64,000 nucleotides of DNA from the NCBI RefSeq assembly GCF_025399195.1, contig NW_026252146.1, positions 79,780-143,779 of the forward strand. The letters are read 5' to 3'. A program made the position numbers and the translations under genes. The notes below the pieces were generated by a model, which saw only the letters and a program-made list of their open reading frames with translations, did no database searches and was not told the DNA's origin. Source of the DNA: Umbelopsis ramanniana AG. Taxonomy: Eukaryota; Mucoromycota; Umbelopsidomycetes; Umbelopsidales; Umbelopsidaceae. This document shows, piece by piece, positions 1 to 10,300 of the stretch; position 1 is the stretch's first letter, and each line of letters starts with the position of its first letter.

Positions 1-2
1 CT

Positions 3-2081
3 GATGAGTATGCTCCCGTCATTGAACGTCTACAAACCATTTACAATCGCAAGATTCGACCCCTGGAAACCACCTATAACTTTGAAGGCACGTAATATCC
101 CCCGCTCGTACACTTTGAAAACTCGGTTCATTCGCTATCCTTGTTAGATGCCTGTATTTTCTAATATAAATGTCCTCGTATTTTGTAGGTTTCCATTCGG
201 CACCGTTGACAGGATCAGATATAGGAGCAAAACCGATCGTTTTGCTTCTTGGCCAGTACTCAACTGTAAGACTGGACATTAAAATTTCTTGGCATCTTAC
301 TCAACCCCGGTATCCACATTGCTCACGATCAATTTATTATTATAGGGTAAGACCTCATTCATTCGTAGTGTTATCGGCAAGCAGTATCCCGGCGAGCACA
401 TTGGCGTTGAGCCTACGACGGATCGTTTTGTTGCCGTGATGCACGGAAACCAGGACCGCATCATTCCCGGTAACGCTGCGGCTGTAAATTCTGAACTTCC
501 GTTCAGGTACGTGGTTCATTTTGAGGGTTGGGGTGCATTCATCAAACCAACCTTTCTCTTTGTCTGTATTTGTCCAAAAGGGGTCTCGATCGGTTTGGCC
601 AAGCGTTTTTGTCTAGATTTCAGGTAACTTTTATACAAATGGTTTGGTCTCCCTTCTAAATGGAAATTCTGATTAATGTATCCGGACATCTGGGTTTTAG
701 GTATCTCAAACAAACTGCCCGGTTTTAGAAAATATGACCATCATCGACACACCGGGTATCTTGGCGGGCGATAAACAGCGAGTAGATCGGGGATACGATT
801 TCACTGAAGTCGTCGAGTGGTTCGCCAACCGTGCTGATTTGATTCTCCTCATGTTTGACTCTCACAAACTGGATATTTCAAACGAATTCAGGATGGCCAT
901 TACTACCCTGAAAGGACACGAAGAGAAGGTACGCGTTGTTCTGAACAAGAGCGACATGGTTAGCCAACAACAGCTGATGCGAGTGTAAGTGGACATGGTT
1001 TCCTGATCCAAACCCGCTGCCATGATGTTGTCTAAAGTGTATCGCGTCCTTTCAGATATGGAGCCATGATGTGGTCACTTGGCAAGGTTATACAAACGCC
1101 TGAGGTTTTGCGGGTATACTTGACCAGTTTCTGGGTCGAAAAGCCAGCAAATTGTTTTGAAGAGTGCCGGGATCTGATAGAAGCTGAGCAAAAGGATTTG
1201 CTAAAGGATTTGAGAAATCTTCGACGAAATGCTGCTATCCGTAAAGTGAATGATATCGTTAAGAGAGCAAGAATCGCCAAGGTGAGAGAAGAAGGAAGCA
1301 GACAAAAAAAAATACAAGGGGTCGACGCATTCTAACACTTGATTGACAATAGATACACGCTCTCATTATAAGTCATCTAAAGAAGGAAATGCCAGCGCTT
1401 TTTGGAAAGAAGAAAAAACAAGAAGCTCTGCTTGCCAACTTAGAAGGCGAGTTCATTAAAATACAGCAAACCTATCATCTGGCTCCTGGTGATTTCCCCA
1501 ACCCTGCTCGTTTCAAGCAGAGCCTTATTCACTATGATTTTGACAAATTCCGGCCGTACCGTGAAGAAGTCATTAATATGGCAGAACAGGTAACAGTTGT
1601 ATAGTAGTTGAACATAAGTTACACCATTATTTACTGACCACGATCATCACAGGCTTTATCTAAAGATTTGCCAAAGGTTATGTCCATGTTCCCACATACT
1701 GCACAGCCAGAACTGGCTCCGTCAGAACGTAATCCATTCCAAGAATTTGATGCTGAAAGTGCCATGGCCAACAATGAATTGCCTCCATCCTATTGGCATG
1801 CTGACGCAGTTGACGCTAGCAAATACAAATCAGTGTTTCAAGGTCTTGAACCCAATAATGGTATAGTGAGTGGATCAAAGATTAAGCCAGTCTTGATGAA
1901 TACTGGCTTAGATACCAGTGTTCTGGCCGACATTTGGCGATTATCTGATTATGACAATGACGGTGCCATGGATATGTATCAATTCGCGTTGGCAATGCAC
2001 CTTGTTACTGTGGTGAAGAATGGTGGTGAGCTGCCGGAAAAGCTACCATCAACGTTGCAACCCAAATTCAATGGCATTTAG
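3..2081 (+). CDS. EH-domain-containing dynamin-like ATPase (EHD/RME-1 type), 5' end outside window
   Basis: Membrane-remodelling ATPase of endocytic recycling; the EHD family tubulates membranes and its C-terminal EH domain binds NPF peptides. About eight exons are visible. The P-loop GQYSTGKTSF is assembled across an intron at about 269-345. It is followed by the segment ending [18 protein letters not shown], the G3 motif IDTPGIL (about 740), the G4 motif NKSD (about 946), a helical segment rich in Lys/Arg, and a C-terminal EH domain (about 1780-2060) with the calcium-loop-like DYDNDGAMD. The first exon ends best at base 87 with a GC donor, which keeps the frame. The true start lies upstream of the window. 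It is convergent with the next gene, 119 bp apart. Family assignment is secure; the choice among EHD paralogues is not meaningful here because fungi usually have one. Confidence 0.92.
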
Positions 2082-2200
2082 AAGACTCCCCTTCCCCCGA
2101 TAGTTCCCTTTACTAATTTTGACCTACTACGTTTTCCTCCAATCTTACATTTTTTATATGTCTGTTGTTTTATTCTGTATCTTACAATTGGCTCACCGTC

Positions 2201-3346
2201 TTAAGAGATTAAAATTAACCACGCTATCACCAAATAAAACAAGCAGAGTGGGTATACCTAGGACGAGTAGGGTTCAGTACGCCAAGCATCCATACCCTAA
2301 TTGAACATGTAGCAAAGTATCACTTACCGCAAGCGCCCTGCGATTGCTCAAGTGAATCTCAGATTCAGACAAGAAGCCGACCGATGCTACAGCGATTGGC
2401 GTGAGTTCACAAAGGCATTCCATTTCATTCGTCCATCAACCCATACTTACCGTAAGTGGACCAAGCAAAGGTGATAGCAGCCAACGGAAGTCGAACCCAA
2501 ACGGTCTTGACAAAGATGGTAATGAAGGACACAAGGACCAAAGGAAACAGGCAGTAACCGATAACGCACACGCTTTGGAAGAATGACCTAAACCAATAAG
2601 CAGGATGAGAGATCATGTCCAAGGGTCCACAAAAAGTAAAAGATCACTTACACAGCGCCGCCAAGGACTTTGGCATTCAGTGTCACAACTGCAGCACCAA
2701 TCCAGACAATAACAAAAACGCCTGTGAAGATGGCTACAGCTTGATCGGCGGGAGCTTCGGCACTAAGGGTAATGGCCAATGCCAGACACAAGATCAATGG
2801 ACCCCACAAATCCCCTATACGTAAAAATGAGTCAGTAAATTCGAAACTGAAATTGTCCAGGTTTGGGAAAATAGCATACAGTCTCGGAGGACATTTTTGT
2901 TTCCTTGAGGATATAAAACTTGTCTTAGCTTTAGGGCAACTTGTCGAAGATCGCGCATCTGGAAAACGACCATAGGTAAAAGTTGTTAGCGGTCGGTTGC
3001 ATATTGACAGATAGGCTAAGTCTGTACTTACAATGGTGACAGAGACGGGCTCATCCAGAGTGTCTTCTCCAGTATAGCCTGAAGTAGTTGTAGCTTGCGG
3101 TTGATAAGAAGTTCCAATTCTGCCGCTGGGTTGAGCAAAGGGATTAGGTTGACTAGCGGGTGGTGCAGATGAGGTAGGCGGATAGCTGGGGCGGGTGGTT
3201 GATTGGCCGCTCAGGTCCAAGTCAGGTTCAATGTAAGCATCGTTGCTCAGAATAGCGTCGGATGAAGATTGAGCAAAAGGATTGTCGAACTGACCATTGT
3301 CAGCAGATGTATAAGCAGGTGGATTCTGCTTGGATGGTGACAACAT
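2201..3346 (-). CDS. YIPF6/Yip4-type Yip1-family Golgi membrane protein
   Basis: Predicted multispanning Golgi/ER membrane protein of the Yip1 family, whose members act in vesicle biogenesis with Rab GTPases. Exons by eye: 3032-3346, 2880-2958, 2652-2814, 2587-2451, 2386-2328 and 2257-2201, giving 269 codons in frame. The N-terminal ~100 residues are Pro/Ser/Gln-rich with two NPFAQ motifs. The core starts at DLWGPLILC, the YIPF6 hallmark, then shows about five hydrophobic segments including GYCLFPLVLVSF and a final FYLVIAWLILI, followed by the stop. The NPF motifs are potential ligands of EH domains such as the one in the neighbouring EHD gene, which is a suggestive but unproven link. It is transcribed divergently from the F-box gene, with 206 bp between the starts. 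Confidence 0.88.
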
Positions 3347-3552
3347 TGGCTGCTTCTATTCCAGAGGGAAAAAAAAAGGTTGTACTCGTTTGCACGTTCG
3401 CTTTTGTCTTGGCCGAGCTGGTGGCCACATTTTGGGCGTGACGTGTTTCGGGTTTTCCTGGGTTGAGTTGGACTCTCTTCTTTTCTCCATTCTTCATTGT
3501 CTTGTTTCAAAAGCCTCATTTTATCTCCCAAATCAAGTGAAAGTTTTCCTTC

Positions 3553-4882
3553 ATGACGACTTCAAAGGAGACAATCTATACAATGTCTCGCTCAGAATAT
3601 CATGCTTGGGCAATAAAAGCGAATAGAGACCGTCATACCCTGCCGAGTTTGGATCTTCTCATCCCGACTGACCCGACCAAGCAACCTGTTTGCAAATCCA
3701 ACGTCAGAGCCGTGCAGCAAAAGTATATTGCGCTCCCTTCAGAACTCATGTTTGAGATATTGAATCATTTACTTGATGCGGACGAACAAGGTTCTCTATA
3801 CAATGCTACACTCGTCAGTCGGCATTGGATGAACTGCGCAACTCCTCTACTATTCCGACACCCAAAGATTCACAGCACCTACCGATGGGCAACTTTTTTG
3901 CTGACTTTGATGCGGCCGAATCAGCAATATGCATTTGGCGAATTTGTTCGTTCCATCAATTTATCATCATCCTATGAATTTCCAGGTAAAGTGAAGTCAA
4001 ATCGCGCCATACCTAGATCGTTGTTCGGTTGGTACTAACTTACAATCTCATATAGAAAATACCGACACTACAAATACTAATTCATCAGATGGCGGTGATC
4101 TGATTGATGCATTAGAAAATATGGCAGATCGATGGGCCAATGTCGAAACTACCAATATTTCCAACTCCAAAATCACCCCAACCATTACATTATCAACATC
4201 GTCTTTCTTGCAAGTTGCCAGCTGTTGTCCGAATTTGACGTTCTTAGATCTGTCCAACACTGCATTATTTTGTGACTCTTTGATTTTGGAGACTGGAGAA
4301 TATGTTTCGTCCATACAAACGTTTGCATTGCAACCTGGACTTACTCATGTACGGATCGAGCTAGACCAAGCCATTCGAGCCATCGGTACCCAGTGTCCGG
4401 CGTTACGACATGTCAATATGCAAGCATGTGACTGGGTTACGGCCAAGGTGATCTGGTGCTGGGTAACCAATTGCCCAAAGCTTCAAAAATTGGATGCAAG
4501 ACGATGCTTGAGATGCGGAATCGAGCGCTTGACGAATGCCTCCTTGGATATGACCAACGGTGATGGAAGTAGAGATCAACAATCCGTGGTCGCCAAAGCC
4601 ACTACTATCCAAGAACCTTGGACGCAAACCGCCAATCTTGTTGACCATGAAGACAGTTTGTGGATTAATTCGCAGATCGCAGAGTACAGTGTACCACGAC
4701 CTAGCGTATTTGCAAGAGATCGACGGCCATCTGCTGCATTAGACAATTCAGGTGCATACAATCCAAATCCACTGTTGCCTCAACCATCCGTCCCTATCAC
4801 ACTACGATCCCTGGTGTATGACATACTCAAGGAAGCAAAGGAATCCGGTATCACTGATGTCAACTGGCTTCATGATGATTAA
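3553..4882 (+). CDS. F-box / leucine-rich-repeat-like protein
   Basis: Probable substrate receptor of an SCF ubiquitin ligase. Two exons (3553-3985 and 4056-4882) give 419 residues. An F-box is visible at about residues 56-100: IALPSELMFEILNHLL, then the Val-Ser-Arg-x-Trp element (LVSRHWMNCATPLLF). The rest has degenerate LRR-like units (CPNLTFLDLSNTAL, CPALRHVNMQACDW, CPKLQKLDARRC), as in F-box/LRR proteins. An alternative in-frame start exists at 3583. The target cannot be told from sequence. No transmembrane segment or other domain was seen. Confidence 0.82.
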
Positions 4883-6051
4883 GGACGATGATCATAATTT
4901 GTTAGGCCATCTTTTAGTTAGGCAAAGACATTGTCTATGCTAATTTCTTTTTTTCTTTTTTGGCTTCCAATTTCTACTGTATATTCTCTTTTCCTCATCG
5001 CTTGCGCTCTTGCCAGCATTTGTACATGTCACTTATTTTTCAGCATTGTATCTTTCGTAGAGTTATATACATCACAGTTTATACACACGTATAGCTTACA
5101 TTTTTTGGCTGGTCCAGCATAGAAAAGTAACAACGTTTGTTTAAATTTAAATTTATATCATGTGGTCGATGTCAATCAGCAATGTAAATTGGAGTACAAC
5201 TTATATAATTCTCAGGTTCACCTAAGGACTGCGACGTAACAGCTCAAATAGATTTACAATCGCATTTTGTCTTTAGTGGATTTTGCAGCGGAAACGAAAG
5301 AACTCTCGCCTTGCGGATAACGACGGTAGAGAATAATATAAAGCTACGATCTCAGTGTGTTTATTTCGTCGAAAGATAAGAGCTATCTCCTTGTCTCTGT
5401 TGCCTCAGTAAGGCGTTTCGATCATGAAGGCGTTGCCACCGTTTGCGCAGCACTTACGGAGATGAAAAGCTACAATGAAAATGCTGCCAATGAATTATTT
5501 TGCCCTCTTTGGGTGAACCTTCTTTGGACACCAGAAGACTTCGGCCTTTTTTTTGTTGGGTGATCCATCGTTCGTCAATATTTGAGAAAGTGCTCAATAT
5601 GTCTCGGACTCTAATGCCGCCCCCGTATCCTATTGTGTCCCTGATTTCTTGACCAGTTGAGTTCGCGGAAAAGATATCCCGAGATGACTACGCTCAAGAG
5701 AACCAAGAGCCACCATTTTTGTTTGGAACTCAACAGAACTCAACTTCCAGAAACTTGTGCCGACAGATTGCGCTATATCAAGCTTTGGTAATAGAAACAA
5801 TAAAAGTGGTTTAGAATTTTGGAACTTTGGAATGCTAACTTTTTCTTGCGTCTTTTGTAGACTTTTTATTTTATAGTTATATCTTTCATATTTGTATTTA
5901 TTGCTCAAAGTCGGATCAAGGAGCGTGGTCTGCTGCGCACAAGCGAAATGCCAAGCCCTGACTTTCTTTTCGCTGACTGACTTTTCAAACCCCCCACGTT
6001 GACATATAAATTCAGCAGATTTTGGTTTCTTCGAAATTTTCACTCGTTCTT
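4883..6051. other. Intergenic, 1.17 kb
   Basis: AT-rich spacer between two plus-strand genes. Pyrimidine-rich stretches follow the F-box stop and are probably its 3' UTR. A reading frame on the minus strand over 5630-6043 overlaps the next promoter, has no recognisable motif and was not accepted. A TATA element near the right end is listed separately. Confidence 0.6.
6005..6011 (+). promoter_or_regulatory. TATA box of the Pro/Gln-rich protein gene
   Basis: TATAAAT lies 41-47 bases before the ATG at 6052. This supports the ATG at 6052 rather than an upstream non-ATG codon, which would lie only about 10 bases from the TATA element. Confidence 0.45.
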
Positions 6052-7137
6052 ATGTCCGAAAAGAATCAACCTTTGGGCAGCCATGTCTCTGACCATGGCT
6101 ATGAAAACATACCCCCACCACCCGCATACACCGCATTGTCCAGCTCACCTACCGCTCCTGCCATGAAATCGGACGCATACCCTAACAATGCTGCTCCTCC
6201 CTATGAAGCGTCCAGGGGATATGGACGACCGCCGCCTAACGATTACGCTCCTCCGCAACAATACAACGTCCCTGTTGGCCAATACACTCCTCCTCCACAA
6301 CAATACAATGCCCCTCCTGGTCAATACAGTCCTCCTACACAGCAATATGGTGGACCTTATGAAACATCGAGCGGTGGGTTCCAGGGTGGTATGTTTGGTA
6401 CATCGAAGCTGAAGCGTAAACCACTTGATCCCCCACCTCCTTGTCTCTCGCGACCGCCACAGTTTTTTCAACGCCCTTTACCCTTTGCTGCCTTTAGAAT
6501 ACCTTGCAGCGGTAGTCATCTTGATTCCGGATTCCCTCTTATGTATCCAGGACATGTTCTACATGGGCACGACATACAAGAGCTGGAATGGATACGATTT
6601 TTGGAGGACTTGGGTATTTCAGGTCGGTTAGAATCTGGAGAAAAGGTGAAGTCGCATATTCTGCCTATGGCGTTTGGTGTTGGCGCTGCTGGAATTCTCA
6701 TCAGTCGGGCCATGCAACGCCGGATGAAGAACGGCAAAGCAAATCAAGTTGGAAGTCTAGTTGATATCTGGAATGGCTATTATTTCCACCTTCGTGGAGT
6801 GAACGTTACGCTCATGCATGGGGACAAGGCTCTAAGTGGTCTTCAAGCATCGGAACTCACCAAGGACAGTTCTTCATCCTGCTCATCGGATTCCTCGTCT
6901 GACGAAGAATCACTTCGACACAGCCCATCACAGTATCAACAACAGCACACCGATCGTAGGCAAGAGCGTAAAATACAGCGAGAAGAGAAGCGCGAGCGAC
7001 GTGATCAGAGAAGAGAAGAGAAACGGGAGCGACGTGACCTGAAACGAGAAGAGAGACGAGCCCGAAAGCAAGAACGAAAAGAGGGAAAGAGAAAAGACAT
7101 ACCATATTACCTTATCGTTGAATCAAGACCAATGTAA
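6052..7137 (+). CDS. Conserved fungal protein with Pro/Gln/Tyr repeats and basic-acidic tail, function unknown
   Basis: Single-exon gene of 361 codons. Residues about 15-110 are low-complexity with three successive units of the type PPQQYNxPxGQY, then a Gly/Ser-rich hinge. A compact central region (about residues 125-270) looks globular. It includes FLEDLGISGRLESGEKVKSH, the hydrophobic stretch ILPMAFGVGAAGILISRAM and GSLVDIWNGYYFHLRGVNV, reminiscent of an uncharacterised conserved fungal domain with a small membrane-associating helix. The C-terminus has a Ser-rich acidic cluster, then about 60 residues made almost only of Arg, Glu, Lys and Gln (repeats of RREEKRERRD). No enzyme motif was seen. 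I do not recognise a function. Confidence 0.75.
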   Translation: MSEKNQPLGSHVSDHGYENIPPPPAYTALSSSPTAPAMKSDAYPNNAAPPYEASRGYGRPPPNDYAPPQQYNVPVGQYTPPPQQYNAPPGQYSPPTQQYGGPYETSSGGFQGGMFGTSKLKRKPLDPPPPCLSRPPQFFQRPLPFAAFRIPCSGSHLDSGFPLMYPGHVLHGHDIQELEWIRFLEDLGISGRLESGEKVKSHILPMAFGVGAAGILISRAMQRRMKNGKANQVGSLVDIWNGYYFHLRGVNVTLMHGDKALSGLQASELTKDSSSSCSSDSSSDEESLRHSPSQYQQQHTDRRQERKIQREEKRERRDQRREEKRERRDLKREERRARKQERKEGKRKDIPYYLIVESRPM

Positions 7138-7742
7138 TATCTTGTATGGCTACAGCTCACATTTGAAAGGATATATCTCTTTGGGAATTTTCGTCTATAA
7201 GTAGCTTATCATATTCACAGACATACAAATGTTGTATAATATATATTTTTATTTCTTAACAGTCAAATACGAATTAGAGTATGAATGAGTATGTAAAGCC
7301 ATACAGCGAGGGCAACATAAGATGCGATGGTGAAAATATGGCACCAAGGGGATGCCGTCATGACCGAAATACGAACTTATTCAATGTTATCGTCGCTATC
7401 TAAGTCGAGCGTTTGGTCGAGCTTAATTGCAATAGAACTCATCACCTCCGCTCCATGATATGAAAGTTGTACTCTTTGGGAGCAGACAATACGCACACAT
7501 TGTATAAATTGAGCCAGGCACGTCTCATGCTATGTGTTTATAAAGGTCGATTGTAATTTTTTTAATTGAAGCACACTATGCTGTGGTATGTAAGATGTAG
7601 ATAAGAAGAGAAAAACAAAGGACGGGACAGAGAAAGTTTTGATATAGGGTATGGTGAAAAAGTAGGGCCATAAGCGAAATTTGACCACAGTGTTCCAGAC
7701 ACAGAGGCTAACTCGAGCTTCGCGCACTAAGGTATGGGTTTT
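7138..7742. other. Intergenic, 0.6 kb between convergent genes
   Basis: AT-rich 3' UTR and terminator space of two convergent genes. No gene or motif was seen. Confidence 0.6.
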
Positions 7743-9968
7743 TTAAAAACCGAAGGACATGTTGGCAGGGCCATAGTTATTCAGAAGCCTTTCTTGAGCT
7801 TTCCTTCTTTCAGCTGGGGTCATGGCTTTTCCTTTCTTTGTGCCTACGCTGACTGAATCTGAGTCCTTTTCTTTCGTGGTATTTGCGGCGGCCTTTTTAG
7901 ATGCAGCAGGTGGAGTTTTTGGTTTGGACGATGATAAGCTAAAGAAAGTACCAGGTTGAGGTGGAGGTGAAGCCACAGGCGTAACGGGTGGTTGAACGAC
8001 TGCAGGAAAATCAAAGAAGGACGAGCCGGCCTCTGATGGTTGTTTGTAAGAGGGTGTGCTGGGGGTGTTCAAACCGGTGTTTAACATGGGTGTAGCGGAT
8101 CGTGGCATGCTGATAGATAACGAGGAGAGATTCAAATTGTTGGGTTTGGGAGTTGTGGGACTGGATGCTTGGCTAGCCGCGGCTTGAAGTGCCATAGCCT
8201 TTTTAGCATTGATCATGACTTTCAGTGCGCGTACTTGCAAGGGATGTTCATTTGATAGGGCAGCTGTTTCATAGATCAGACTGGCAGTAGACAGCGTCAA
8301 CATTTGATGCAGAGCGTGGGAAGCGAGTTTCTTCAGTCGAGGGATGCTATACATATCCGAGAGAATTAGCAATTGCGCCAAAACGTTCGGTTGGTGCTGT
8401 TGCGCCGTTAGCAAGTTATCAGCGTAAAAGAACTGCAAAAGTGCAAACACGATGGAGTAAGGTTCTGGCAGCAACATGGTCCTTCGGTTCGGTGACAGAG
8501 TAACCTTTCTGCTAGCGGGTGGGGTATTGGGAGACTCGGGAGCTTCTTTTTCGTCAATCTCGAGATCTTCCTTGCTTGTCTCTAATAACTTTTTAAAGTA
8601 TGGCCATCTCTGCGCTAATATCATAGAATTCACGGGAATTGTAACACCATCTCTTGTCAAAATCTCAAAGTCCGCCATGCCAGTATCGTTGAGCATGCTC
8701 AGACCCATTTCCTGAGCGACGGGAGCAAATGAAGGTTTGGGGGGTTGATATATGCCAAAGCACTCGGTATTGATGACAACGACGTGTTCAAAATTGGTTT
8801 GACGATGGTTGTAGTCGTCTAGTAAGGAGCGATCTCGGTTACCAAATACGAGGAATTGATTAGCGGCTTCATGCAGAACACCTCGGTTCCATGATCCAGT
8901 GGACAATGAAGCACCAGTCTCCATTTTTGTCCATATTAGATTTGAAATGTTGAGTGACCATAGCTGAAAGACTTGGTGTTGAGGTGTTAAATACGTTCCA
9001 GCTAATATCATATGGTAACCTAGCATATGGCCAGAAGGAAATCGAAGACCTGGTGGAAGCGTTGTGCCTGACATCTCGTTGGAGCGATCTTTGAGTTGGA
9101 ACTGTGATGTTTTGATGGGAGGTGCGAACATTTGTAATTCTCGTTGTACGTCCGTGAAGTTGTAGTTGGAGTATAAGAATATGGGGGAGTGAGAGTCCTT
9201 CGCTGCGGATGTGGCTACCGGCGTATACGACATGCGGTAATTTGCGCTAACATCGGAAGAAACACCACTTTTCAATGAATCTTGTCTCTTTCCAGAGGTC
9301 GGAGTGGTAACATCTTCAAATCCATAATCTCCAGCCGCTGCCGCATCGCCTTCTAATATTCCAGCAGGTAACTCAGCGCTTACGCAAACGGAGCGGTACG
9401 CGCCACATTGTTTTGACAAAGTTCGGACCTGAATCCATTCCCACTTCTCGATGTTAAAGACATTGATCTCCGGGATGTATTGATTGTTCATATCTTGTCC
9501 GCCAACGATAACGAGTAAGTTGCCTGATACGCTAGACAGATGTGCGTAGCGTGCTCTAGCGTTGTACAATGTTGGTGCAATGCTACCATAGCGCCACTCC
9601 ATCTTTGCTACATCGAATACACACACATCGTCCAAAGCACATAGGCCATCTTCGGAAGATCTTGAATATCCCATGCCTCCAAATATCACCAATTGGTTAT
9701 CATAAGCATTGGCTGAATGGAAATATCTCGGCCTAGGTGGTCGCTCAGCTCCAGGAGGTGGGATAAATCTTGTCCATTCCAATGTTTCCAGGTTCAAAAT
9801 GTACATATCGTTGGTCATTCGTCTTGTAGTCACCAAACGGCCAGCAAATACAAACATTTGGTTGCCGATTACCGTCGTGGTTGCCCCTACCAATGGAGGT
9901 GGAACATCACCAGTTGTGACTCTCGTCCTTGTTGTTAAATCGGCTATTGTCTGCACGTTGGGTGCCAT
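7743..9968 (-). CDS. Kelch-repeat and BTB domain protein (Ral2-like architecture)
   Basis: Intronless, 741 codons. The N-terminal half carries kelch propeller repeats (for example FVFAGRLV...MYILNLETLEW, LVIFGGMGYS...CVFDVAKMEW, LVIVGGQD...NVFNIEKWEW, FLVFGNRDR). A BTB-like domain follows from about residue 430 (FEILTRDGVTIPVNSMILAQ). The tail is Ser/Pro/Thr-rich with a basic KKGKAMTPAERRKAQERLL end. Fission yeast Ral2, an activator of Ras signalling, has the same kelch-plus-BTB order, so a Ras-pathway scaffold is possible. A Cul3 adaptor is the other option. The absence of introns in a 2.2 kb gene is unusual beside its multi-exon neighbours. Confidence 0.85.
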   Translation of the reverse strand: MAPNVQTIADLTTRTRVTTGDVPPPLVGATTTVIGNQMFVFAGRLVTTRRMTNDMYILNLETLEWTRFIPPPGAERPPRPRYFHSANAYDNQLVIFGGMGYSRSSEDGLCALDDVCVFDVAKMEWRYGSIAPTLYNARARYAHLSSVSGNLLVIVGGQDMNNQYIPEINVFNIEKWEWIQVRTLSKQCGAYRSVCVSAELPAGILEGDAAAAGDYGFEDVTTPTSGKRQDSLKSGVSSDVSANYRMSYTPVATSAAKDSHSPIFLYSNYNFTDVQRELQMFAPPIKTSQFQLKDRSNEMSGTTLPPGLRFPSGHMLGYHMILAGTYLTPQHQVFQLWSLNISNLIWTKMETGASLSTGSWNRGVLHEAANQFLVFGNRDRSLLDDYNHRQTNFEHVVVINTECFGIYQPPKPSFAPVAQEMGLSMLNDTGMADFEILTRDGVTIPVNSMILAQRWPYFKKLLETSKEDLEIDEKEAPESPNTPPASRKVTLSPNRRTMLLPEPYSIVFALLQFFYADNLLTAQQHQPNVLAQLLILSDMYSIPRLKKLASHALHQMLTLSTASLIYETAALSNEHPLQVRALKVMINAKKAMALQAAASQASSPTTPKPNNLNLSSLSISMPRSATPMLNTGLNTPSTPSYKQPSEAGSSFFDFPAVVQPPVTPVASPPPQPGTFFSLSSSKPKTPPAASKKAAANTTKEKDSDSVSVGTKKGKAMTPAERRKAQERLLNNYGPANMSFGF

Positions 9969-10300
9969 AGTATTGTTGAAAAGAAATGGAAGGAGGAGGT
10001 AAACCTCAAAAGACTAATGCAAAAAAGAATGAAAGGGGGAAAGATGAAGGTTTGTCGAGATTCAACCGGGAAATGCATTTCGTCTTTGGAAGTTGCTTTA
10101 TCTTTATTACTGGTGGTGTTTTTTTTTTGTGTAAGTATCACAGCACCCATACGGTCTGATTTTGGAAGTCGACACCATTTTTGACCTCATCACGCTCCTT
10201 TTCTCTCAAGATGGGTGTCACAACCAGTAAGCTTCTGTGAATCGCCTGCTTTTGCGCTCCGATAGTGTTCCCGCTACATTCGCACAGACTCGCAAGCAGC
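9969..10300. promoter_or_regulatory. Divergent promoter region, 332 bp
   Basis: Shared upstream space of the kelch-BTB gene (minus) and the channel gene (plus). It contains a long A/T run near 10120 and no clear TATA. No binding site could be named with confidence. Confidence 0.4.

Noticed and set aside
5630-6043. 137-codon minus-strand frame before the Pro/Gln-rich protein gene
   Set aside because: It overlaps the promoter and TATA box of the next gene and has no recognisable domain.
6022-6051. Upstream TTG start for the Pro/Gln-rich protein
   Set aside because: Not an ATG. The ATG at 6052 follows the TATA box at a sensible distance. The same reasoning excludes TTG at 36888 for the PH protein and GTG at 62169 for SCAP.
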